From Perkinsus marinus ATCC 50983 (Eukaryota > Perkinsozoa > Perkinsida > Perkinsidae): 20,918 nucleotides of DNA. Made by a program: the position numbers and the translations under genes. Below are positions 8,301-16,186 of this stretch, in pieces. Under the pieces are notes generated by a model, which saw only the letters and a list, made by a program, of their open reading frames with translations, ran no database searches and was not told the DNA's origin. Position 1 is the stretch's first letter. The number at the start of each line of letters is the position of its first letter. The stretch lies in contig NW_003214550.1 of the NCBI RefSeq assembly GCF_000006405.1, positions 129,622 through 150,539 of the forward strand, in the 5' to 3' direction.

Positions 8301-10005
8301 AATATGTTTTTCACTAGTGTTTTTCATATCACGGGTGAAACTCCAGTATTATCTTTTTTTCTTAGTGGGAAATTTTATGATAAAACTCTTGTTGGTGACA
8401 TCGAAGATTTGGATGCTGTTTGCCGCTGGTTGAAGAAACATCTGACAAACTTGGAAAAAATTATTCTTATTGGATTCAGCACAGGTGAGTTTTATTTTCC
8501 TCGTGAATTGAGTTGTCACGCGTCACGAAATTATAGCGAGTGTTATCGCTTTCGCAACACACTGTGCATACAAAAGCCTGGTATTGCTCAGCAATGCGGT
8601 CGATCATGATTTGACCCGCGCTCTTGGTGTCTTGTGGGAAGGCCGCCTTTTATGGGAATCACTGGAGTTATACCCTCGATATGAAAAACACTAGTGAAAA
8701 ACTTCTTTCGCGAAAAAAGCATTTGCGCAGTGAATAACGCGTAAAACACGTGATGTGTTTCACGTGAGGTGGCGTGATCTGTCCGGTGTAACGCGCCGGA
8801 AGTGTTTTTAATTCACTTCATATCGCGTTTTTCACTTCACGTAAAACAGGTGAGACTTCACTGAACTGGTCAGTGACCATGTCTATGAGTATTTTAGTAT
8901 GCATAGCATTCGCGTTGATGACAGCGAACTTGTTTCGTCTCGATAGGGGCGTTTCTGGCGGTCTGTGCACCCGTTATGACCGAGACGGTATCACTATGCA
9001 CAAGATCACTCCTGGCAGGAGTGGTTTCTATCGCCTGTTTGGAAGACCCACATCGTGGGGGGAAATTGGATTTCACGGCAGAACAAGTAACCCTCGGTGA
9101 AATTATAATTGATATGATAATTGTATTATTTCGCGTCTTAGATTAGAACATTTGAAGAAACGGGTGAAAGTTTGACGAAATTTTGGCCGTTGGTAGAAGT
9201 GGAGGCTGAGGAAAACGATGGTGCAATTCAGAACTGCGCGGAGATTAATGAGTCTCCCAAAGTGAGTGACAAAGTGGAATTGCGAAATTCCCAGAATGCG
9301 ACACGATTTGAAGTATTAATATGTGTACACTCCTCGGAGTTTCATCCTAGTGATATGGAAAGCACTAGTGAAAAAATATATTCCACATTTTACTTGGCGA
9401 AAAACGCCAGAAAGCGGTGAATAACGCGTAAAACACGTGATGTGTTTCATGTGAAGTGGGGTGATCTGTCCGGTGTAATTCGCCGGAAGTGTTTTCAAAT
9501 TTCACTTCATATCGCGTTTTTCACCTCGCGTAAAACGGGTTGTGAAACTTCATTGTTTTCAGCCTGAGCCCGTTGAATGGCCTCTCAAGAGAGATTATTA
9601 CGACAGTTATCTTTCGCTGCCTGGCAAGGAAGACATTACAAAACTGTGGCCGAATCGTGTGCCTCTAGTTTTGGTGAGAACTTCGTTACGTTATGAATTT
9701 TTAGTATGTGATTTTTGACAACAGGAAGTCTTGAAGAATCAGGTTCATGGTACATCAGACACTCTTGTTCCCTGTGAAATGTCCGCAAAATTACAGAATT
9801 CATTCGCAGCGGATGTGTCAGTCGATCGAATTACGGTACGCTGTTGAGTCTCACTTAGGGCGCAAGATCGTATACTTGCATTCAGGTTAAAGGCGCCAAT
9901 CATTTCTTTTCGGCTCAGAAGGATATGAAAAAACTACAAAATGCCATGAAGAATTTCTGTGCTGATTTGACTTACCATCAGTTCGCGAGCTCCAGTTCTC
10001 TGTGA
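5392..10005 (+). CDS. Alpha/beta-hydrolase fold enzyme, 8 exons
   Basis: Exons: 5392-5514, 7765-8024, 8366-8484, 8947-9086, 9142-9261, 9563-9673, 9743-9835, 9886-10005; phases agree and give 361 residues. The fold is recognised by the oxyanion-type KILHGS (about 95-96), FNTNGVPNSGG, the nucleophile elbow IGFSTG with Ser166, VHGTSDTLVP with Asp297 and GANHFF with His328, a complete Ser-Asp-His set in the usual order. It resembles small cytosolic serine hydrolases or aminopeptidase-like members; the substrate is unknown. No signal peptide is evident. Exon 1 (MATTTTTSYYLFYAKR..TPLDK) is joined across a 2.25-kb intron by phase and position alone and is the least certain part. Residues 42-90 come from an exon read without a further intron. 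A possible extra exon lies at 8537-8626, and the exon-7 acceptor has an in-frame alternative 18 nt upstream at 9725. Confidence 0.8.
5660..7110 (+). mobile_element. GC-richer fossil insertion, retroelement-like, broken, family not assigned
   Basis: This stretch sits inside the first hydrolase intron and differs from its surroundings: C/T-rich, higher GC, with several overl­apping medium-length frames but no intact gene. A short Ile-Tyr-Val-Asp stretch near 7030 weakly recalls the catalytic box of Ty1/copia-type reverse transcriptases, but this is too little to assign a family. No terminal repeats are visible. It looks old and heavily broken. A decayed host gene fragment is the alternative. 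Confidence 0.3.
7284..7409 (-). mobile_element. Family-A MITE copy 7, nested in B copy 5
   Basis: It starts TGAAGTTTCACTCGTTTTACG and ends GATGAAACTCCA. The flanks suggest a 2-nt target duplication (AG), but the exact ends are ambiguous. Confidence 0.85.
7435..7559 (-). mobile_element. Family-A MITE copy 8, nested in B copy 5
   Basis: It starts TGAATTTCACACGTTTGACG and ends GGGTGAAACTCCA, flanked by AAT or AT on both sides, consistent with a short AT-rich target duplication. Confidence 0.85.
8053..8183 (-). mobile_element. Family-A MITE copy 9 (near-consensus)
   Basis: It contains GTTTTACGTGAAGTGGCGTAAAAC (8-bp arms, 8-nt loop) at 8070-8093 and CGCGATATTCGCG (5-bp arms) at 8104-8116. With the flanking ACAA..TTGT the inverted ends extend to ACAATGGAGTTTCAC. 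It lies in hydrolase intron 8025-8365. Confidence 0.9.
8250..8345 (-). mobile_element. Family-A MITE copy 10, partial
   Basis: Only the right half is typical (GTTTTTCACTAGTGTTTTTCATATCACGGGTGAAACTCCA). The left half has GCGTGTTTTACGCG-type text related to the long subtype. It ends 20 bp before the acceptor at 8365. Confidence 0.65.
8537..8626 (+). other. Candidate alternative exon of the hydrolase
   Basis: After the AG at 8536 the frame gives SVIAFATHCAYKSLVLLSNA then VDHDLTRALG, a helix-then-strand pattern expected after a nucleophile serine. It enters in phase 1 and can leave in phase 1 at a weak GTGTCT donor (8627), so its 30 codons could be included without a frameshift. Joined here, the elbow becomes GFSTA instead of GFSTG. 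The open frame runs on to a stop inside the neighbouring MITE. It could be a cassette exon, a mutually exclusive exon or a decayed duplicate. Confidence 0.4.
8663..8860 (+). mobile_element. Family-A MITE copy 11, long subtype
   Basis: It starts TGGAGTTATACCCTCGATATG, contains GTGATGTGTTTCACGTGAGG and GATCTGTCCGGTGTAACG, and ends GGTGAGACTTCA. It supplies the stop codon of the open frame of the candidate alternative exon. Confidence 0.8.
9335..9552 (+). mobile_element. Family-A MITE copy 12, long subtype
   Basis: It starts CGGAGTTTCATCCTAGTGATATGG and ends GGGTTGTGAAACTTCA, with the same centre as copies 4 and 11. It fills hydrolase intron 9262-9562 and ends 10 bp before the acceptor. Confidence 0.8.
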
Positions 10006-10074
10006 AATGTTTCTGCACCATTTCTCGTTGTTATTAATTTGCATCCACTCACGATCTGATACGTTTTTCCCTCG

Positions 10075-13000
10075 ATGGCTGATCGAACGACAATACCCTG
10101 TGTGAACTGCGACGCTTGCGGAGACATCATGCACATACTCCCTTGCTGCCATAAACTGTGTCAATCGTGTGCTGCTGGAGAAGATCTCAAATGCCCCCGA
10201 TGTGGTATAGACGCAACACACTTCGTAACAGTTCGTGATCATTCACTTCCTTGTGAAGTGTGTGTAGCTGGTCGCCCCGCCTCGTACGAGTGCTGCGATC
10301 CAGCATGTGCGACTTCTGAAGAACCCGGACCCCTATCTCTTTGCGAGGAGTGCGCCCGACACCACAGTAGAGCTCGACAAACTTCATCACATAAACTGCG
10401 ACCGCTCTCGAGGATTCCGAGCTGTCCTAGCTGTGATAGATCCCTTGGTGTTGACAACGATGTACTGTTTTGCACTACGTGTGACAGAGTGGCTGGGGCC
10501 TGTTGTCTGGACGCGTTCCATGAGGGTCATAATTGTCGCCCTATCACAGCGTCACTCGCCACGAAATTACGAAGAAGTATTGTTGTGGTTGAAGAGGATG
10601 ATGAACGTAAACTCAGCAGAGGTCGACGGGACGCTGATGAAATCTTGAAAGTCGCTCATGAGATCTACGAGGATCAGGATGCTAAGTTGACAGAGCTGGA
10701 GAAGGAAATTCTCAGTGCTGTAGGGGAAAGGTTTAAAACGTTGAGGAAAAAACTCCGATTACAAGACGAAAAAGTCCGGAGTGACATAGGCTCAGTGCGA
10801 GTCGACTTGGAACGCGTGACAGAGGCGCGAGAACTGTTGTACGCAGCAGCAGCTGAGGTGGAGAATTTGGAAATGAAAGAAATTGCGATTGCGTACGGAG
10901 TCGTGGAGAATCGAAAAAAAGAAGTCGTGAAAATGACAAGAAAAGCAGGTGGGAAATACAGTGGGGTACATGTTCAACTAGATGTGTTGGTAACAGTATG
11001 GAAATTCTGAGGAGATTTTGGTAAATTATCGTTAGTTTTCGTATATTTTCAGCGAAAAATTGTGGCTGGTTTTTCACACTGTAGTGAGAAAACTCATGAG
11101 CTCAGTTGAGGAAAGCAAACATATATATTCATCGGCCGTTATCATCGCCACAGCCAATGTGAATTATTTCACGGATCTCTATCGGTTATCAGCTTCACCA
11201 TTGCTGGAAATTCGGCGGTTGCTCTTTCAGCGGACTTCAAGGAAGCCCTTTCGAGGAAGCGCTACTTCAACTTAGAATCTATATCACATAGTTGGAGAAA
11301 TATAAATTCTAGTACCGGTATCAATTGTGCCATGGTGGCGAATCTCCGCGGCGTGCGGTTTATACTTTCATTCACTATGGTGACAAGAGTGTTAATGGTT
11401 TTTTACAGGGGACCTTTCACGACTGCTAGTAGAGCGAGATTTGAAACAGTTCCTCGACCTCAGCAGTGTGCACGACCTACTTACCGATATCGCTAGCTTT
11501 GGTGAGGTGCGCAGGCGCTCATGTCAGTGGCGATATGTTCGTAGGTGATGTTGTTGTATGGGAGCGAATGACGCTCCCGGAGGTCCAGGGTTCAAGTCCC
11601 ACTGAGGGCGATCGGCCATATGCATATCACGCCTTACAGCAGGAGCCCAGTACGCTGAGTTGACACCATGTATAGTGAACTAGAATGATGGATATCTGAT
11701 TCGACCTTGATATCATGGAGTTTCATCCGGGATATGAAAAGCACTCGGGGAAAACACGTGTCACATTTAATTTCGCGAAAAACGTATATGAGCAGTGAAA
11801 AACGCGTAAAACACGTGATATGGGGTGATTTTTATAATGTGATTCGCGAAGTGTTTTTTCGTTCACTTCATATCTTCCACATGGGGTATTACACTACTTC
11901 ACGTAAAACTCCAGCGTGTGGAAATGCGATCACTCGAGATACCACCAATTGGAAATATCCTTTCTAGCTCATTGGATCAGGGCATGGACCTCATCTGAAT
12001 CATTGCATCTTCAACCTAAGATACGCTCTTCCACGGTGTGAAGCAAAAAACTGTTGGTAACAAGAAGATCAGCGAGTACGGAGGGTTGCATATCAAGACT
12101 GATGACGATATCATAAGATGCGGAATAGGTCCGCTGACGGGCCAGATCGGTAACCACCTTCTACCCATATCCTTATTCCCTCACAAGTGCCCCTTAGGGG
12201 ACACCACGGGGGGCTCGGGCCTCGGGCAGTTTAGATCACCTTATAGTGTCTGCAACCACTCTGGACGCATGTTCGTGTCTGATAGTCTCAACCATCGGGT
12301 ATGTCATCGAGTGTTGTATTATTATGACAATTTGATTCCATTCAAGGTCCAAGTTTTTGATACCAATACTTTGCAATTGGTGTATACTATTGGTCAACGT
12401 GGTGACGGGGAAGGGGAGTTTTGTGACCCCAGTGGCATCGGTGTTGATGCCGAGGGAAGGATCATCGTCGCTGAGTGATTTTAATGAGTCCATCTGACCT
12501 AGTGGAGGCTTTCGCTGTCAGGTACGGAAACGACCGGGTTCAAATCTTCGATAAAGATGGTAAATTTTTGCAATGTTGTGGCACTTTTGGGTCGGACGAA
12601 GGGGAGTTTTACGGCCCTTTTGGAGTTCATGTTTGCCCGGCAACACAAAATCTTCTTATTACTGATTCTTGCAATCATCGAGTTCAAGTGGGTCGTCGAA
12701 TTTCCTTCCCTGAACGACTTGGTTTACCCCAGGTTTTGTCCCCAAGGGGGAAGTTTTTATTCGCGTTCGGCAGCAAGGGATCCGAGCCGGGCCAGTTTCT
12801 CTATCCTGAGGGCATCGGGACTACTTTAGATGGAAGCTCCGTCGTGGTCTCTGACAAAGACAATGGGCGTATTCAAGTCTTCACACAACGGGGGATGTAC
12901 ACCTGAGACAGTTAAACCACTGTGTTATGATCATTTCGTAACAGTTTCATACGACTCATCACGACATCGTTGAGGAGCTGTGGAGCACTGAGGGGTCCAC

Positions 13001-13642
13001 TGGGCGTGGCTGCAGATGCCCAAGGCAGACTTTACTGTTGTGATTGTGGAAACTCTCGGATAGTTTGCCTCAGAATAACCGGAGAGGTGACACATCCGAT
13101 GTTCACGATGCTGATTCTGAGTTTTGTCCGAAATGAGCTCATTTTCAACAGCTCGGTACGGATGAAGGAACTGCTGCTCACACGAGGGAATCGCCGATTC
13201 TCGGCACAACATGCTACTCGTGAAGGGCCATTAGACTCGCTATTTTCGCTCTCATTGTCATTTGATGACAATTTTGATGACAATTTTGATACCCTTTCAC
13301 GCAGTGGCGTAAAACTCGGTGAAAAACGGGGTATGCGCGGTGATATGTAGTAGTCGTGAAATATATTTTTTATATCGCGGGTAAAACCCCCCATTGTATG
13401 GAAGTGTATTGATTCTTGAAGGTACTTTGGTCCAGTGATGGTCATCACCACGAAGGTCGTCCTAATGAACCATCATCATCATTGACATTCGCGGCCCCCA
13501 CAGGCGTGGTGAGTACTCCTTCCCCCCACAGTCAGCTGCTCTTTAATGCTTTCAGTGTATCGATCAATCGGGCGCCCTTTATGTAGCATGTGACCATGCA
13601 ATAATGATATTTGGACAAGAACAGCGACAACGTGTTAGATGA
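10075..13642 (+). CDS. TRIM-NHL protein: RING, two B-boxes, coiled coil, NHL repeats
   Basis: Exons: 10075-10948, 11231-11311, 11409-11501, 12021-12298, 12347-12474, 12522-12687, 12733-12896, 12945-13086, 13422-13508, 13556-13642; about 699 residues. A C3HC4 RING is visible (C12, C15, C24, H26, C29, C32, C40, C43), then a B-box 1 from C60 to H106 and a B-box 2 from C117 to H152. A charged coiled coil spans about 175-290. The C-terminal part is an NHL propeller: SDSLNHRVQVFD, EFCDPSGIGVDAEGR, EYGNDRVQIFDKDGKF, DSCNHRVQVLSPRGKF, PLGVAADAQGRLY, PTGVCIDQSGALYVA. Members of this class are E3 ubiquitin ligases whose NHL domain binds RNA or protein. Exon 2 could also end at 11290 with the same phase. 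Most NHL introns are 45-48 nt. The start lies 70 bp after the hydrolase stop, with no AG between them. Confidence 0.88.
10946..11132 (+). mobile_element. Family-B element copy 6
   Basis: CAGGTGGGAAATACAGTGGGG corresponds to the family-B left end, followed by TGTTGGTAACAGTATGGAAATTCTGAGG and CTCATGAGCTCAGTTGAGGAAAGC. The gene's 5' splice site (G|GTGGGA at 10948/10949) lies inside the element's left end. The apparent continuation of the first exon frame to 11010 is translated element. Confidence 0.75.
11510..11610 (+). repeat. tRNA-like sequence in a TRIM-NHL intron
   Basis: It has a perfect 7-bp hairpin (GGGAGCG AATGA CGCTCCC at 11559-11577), then GGAGGTCCAGGGTTCAAGTCCCACTG, which looks like a variable region and T-arm with a GGTTCAAGTCC B box. 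The acceptor stem is not convincing. It begins 9 nt after the 5' splice site. A tRNA-derived fragment is more likely than a functional tRNA. Confidence 0.4.
11716..11913 (+). mobile_element. Family-A MITE copy 13, long subtype, diverged
   Basis: It starts TGGAGTTTCATCCGGGATATG and ends CACGTAAAACTCCA, with a diverged long-subtype centre (CGCGTAAAACACGTGATATGG). It is the most diverged long copy in the window and lies in intron 11502-12020. Confidence 0.7.
13290..13396 (-). mobile_element. Family-A MITE copy 14, left end missing
   Basis: CAGTGGCGTAAAACTCGGTGAAAAACG, then GCGCGGTGATATGTAGTAGTCGTG and a diverged right end GGGTAAAACCCCCCATTG. A direct repeat (GATGACAATTTT, twice) precedes it. 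It lies in TRIM-NHL intron 13087-13421. Confidence 0.7.
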
Positions 13643-14211
13643 GTATTTCTTCAAGGTCATTATTATAATAACATTTCCATTCATCTACGACTGTGGTTTT
13701 GTTGATGATACAACCGCTACTACTCACATTTCCTGGACGCTCACATCATAGTCACTGAATGATCGCAGGCGTGGTTGGGTTTATCAATACGTCCACTTAT
13801 TGCCATCCGAATTCTGAACTCCCCAACACAACAGATGATCAATGTGGTTGAAACGTCACAGCTTCCTAATCGAATAACAATCAACCATTACGACCAATCT
13901 AAATCAAATTGCTTAACCGTCATCATAACATCAGGTGAAAACCCGTCCGGTTGATTTCTCCCATACTAATAGAGCCTATTGAGGCTGCTCGCTAACACCG
14001 AATTCAAACGTCTTTGCGACCTACACGACGATCACGTTGGTGGATATAACTCCGTTGTTAAGATAGGTAAAACTAACACTTGGGCCCGAGCGGAATTATA
14101 CAACATATGAATGAAAATTTTGACTAGTTAAAAAATGAGGGGCGAATTTGCTGAATTCCGGCAGAAATATCTTCCGGAAATCAATGAGTGTTGTAACACT
14201 CGGCAGGTCGT
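13643..14211. other. Intergenic region between convergent genes
   Basis: These 569 bp separate the 3' ends of the TRIM-NHL gene and the Mei2-type RRM gene. I see no open frame with a recognisable product, no family A or B copy and no convincing terminator motif. It presumably holds both 3' UTRs. Confidence 0.5.
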
Positions 14212-15520
14212 TCACATAGGCGAGAGCCTTGACCTAGATGAAGTCGAGGAGGTAGGACTTTGTGGAATTGAGTAGTTATAACGACGAATACCAATAGTAC
14301 GACCTCCAATCGTATGAGGTTGCCCAGAGAACACAGCTCGGAATCCCTCTTGGGTTTGCATATCACAGAAGCCGAATCCACGTGAAGTGCCTGTAAGTTT
14401 GCAGAACACAACGACGCAATCTTTTACGACACCGAACTTGGAAAAGTAATTGTGGAGGTCTTTACTGCTTGTTTGAGGGCCGAGACCACCAACAAAGATC
14501 TTGAATTGATCCGATGCCTCACTTTTGAGAATGGACGAGGCATAAGGGACGTCATAGGGGTCAGCGTTTAACCATTTAGGAGCATGATTATAATCGGGTG
14601 ATGGTTCATAGGTAGTAACAGCGAAGGCGTTGTGTTTATTATGAATGGCCTCGGAAGGAGGTAACCAAGCTTTACCAGAAGAGGTGATGCCGCCCCCAAC
14701 AGAAGCACCGACATCTGCCGGGCTTTGAGCGCCTTGCTTGTTGGCCCACATACAAGCACACACTTTCGTGGATTTTCTACTTGGTAGCTGCACACCTTCG
14801 AAACATTTCATGAACTTACAAGCAAGCTCATGGGATTTCAGATCGATAAAAGCGTACCTAGAAGGGAAGATGTGCATCACAGTAGTAGCATGATGACCTA
14901 CCCCCTGTTGAGCCCTGTGCGAGGGTCGGGAACAGCGTAGATGTAGGAGTAAGCATCACCCATACCTCGACGCCAGATCTCATCAGCCAACATAGCGTCA
15001 TCATATTTATTGGGAATGTTCTTCAACATGACAGTAGTCCAGGAGCTCCTATCATCATCATCATCACAACAACGACGACGCTCTACCACATCATCAGCCT
15101 TCGACCTGATATTGTAAGTGTAGATGAGAACCGTTTGCGTAGAACCTTACTGGAGTGCGTGTGGAGTTCCCACATCATGACCTCGCTTATCAAACGAAGA
15201 CACCATAGGAGTGCCTTCAATAGTAGAAGTCGTCGACTTCAAAGACTCAAACGGACGGAAAAGTCCTAAGATAAATACTCACACGAGAATTGCTCTATCG
15301 CAGCCTCACCTCCCTCTGGGAAACATGATGATGGGGAGTCCAAGTCGAGGCTTCTGAGTAGATCACTCGAGAGTAGCCGACAAGGGGTCGACAGCGGTTG
15401 GACTCCTAATACTACGGCTCGAGGTGAATCGATACGAAGGCCAGCGTGAGGAGGTGACGAGGGTGCCTCGACGGTGATATCCCCAGTACCGCCAGAGTAG
15501 CGTCTGGAGTGCTCAAACAT
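14212..15520 (-). CDS. RNA-binding protein with Mei2-type RRM followed by a canonical RRM, 4 exons
   Basis: Exons on the minus strand: 15520-15310, 15265-15151, 15105-14902, 14857-14212; introns are 44, 45 and 44 nt and the product is 391 residues. Residues 1-128 are Ser/Pro-rich and end in a DDDDD run. Residues 132 to about 220 match the Mei2 C-terminal RRM: TTVMLKNIPNKYDDAMLADE, then GYAFIDLKSHELACKFMKCF and KVCACMWANKQG. A canonical RRM follows at about 295-372, with RNP2 IFVGGL and RNP1 SRGFGFCDM, and a Ser-rich tail. Mei2-type proteins bind RNA and control meiosis or differentiation in fission yeast and plants; a similar post-transcriptional role is inferred. The usual order is canonical RRMs first and the Mei2 type last, so this arrangement is reversed. 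The first donor chosen (G|GTGAGG) avoids an in-frame stop that a later GTGAGT would create. Confidence 0.88.
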
Positions 15521-16186
15521 TCAGTTCAATTTCACTGAAGATTGGTATTGGCTTGGCGCCCGATATTGCTCGTCTCACATCTTGTTCTCGCGTTCAAAAG
15601 AGCGTGCGTGCAAAGATAAGATGTGTTCCTAAGTTCTTCCTCGTGTTCAACCGAGCATCCGGAATATCTCCTAGGATGTATACTTATGAGGGGCCCTCAG
15701 GTTCACCATCCACACATGAGGATCATAACGTAAAGAAGTGGTAGATCTGTCTCAGCGTAGTGACGGCGCGAATCGACAGTGTGACCAGCTGCTGCACGCC
15801 TGCACACGCACACCAAGTCCGTCGTATGGAGTCCATGCTATGGACTCATTCATGGGTCTCCAGTTGGCGCTAAGGTGTTGACTAACGTTACATCTATCTC
15901 TGCCTGCGATCTAAAGCGCTTGAAATGATGGAGTGCTCAAACGACTATGGTATACACGCCACAACACTCGATTTGAGGCGGCGCTCACACTGTATGTGTC
16001 ACCCGCTCAAGTTGGGTAGTTGAGCTCCATCAAGTCTGTCTCCATCCCAACAACTATCGAACCCAAAACTCTACAACTTAGAGTGAAAGGCTCTTCTCCT
16101 TCGAAGAAAAGAGTAATGAACGTGATACAAATTGTCGATATACCAAATAACGGTAGTAATTATCGTTTCAACTATGCTGCCTACTA
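15521..16186. other. Intergenic: downstream of chitin synthase, upstream of the Mei2-type gene
   Basis: Both neighbours are on the minus strand, so this 666-bp spacer carries the chitin synthase 3' end and the promoter and 5' UTR of the RRM gene. It has no family A or B copy and no recognised gene. Small frames here, such as 15553-15744, show no family resemblance. Confidence 0.5.

Noticed and set aside
8873-9100. 75-residue plus-strand frame
   Set aside because: It overlaps hydrolase exon 8947-9086 in another frame; the used frame joins motifs and phases on both sides.
11154-11275. Possible TRIM-NHL exon after the AG at 11153
   Set aside because: Every reading stops without a donor of the needed phase; exon 11231-11311 fits both neighbours.
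15266-15309. Donor GTGAGT at 15282 for the first RRM-gene exon
   Set aside because: Joining it to the next exon creates a TGA; the GTGAGG donor at 15309 keeps the frame and gives a 44-nt intron like the others.
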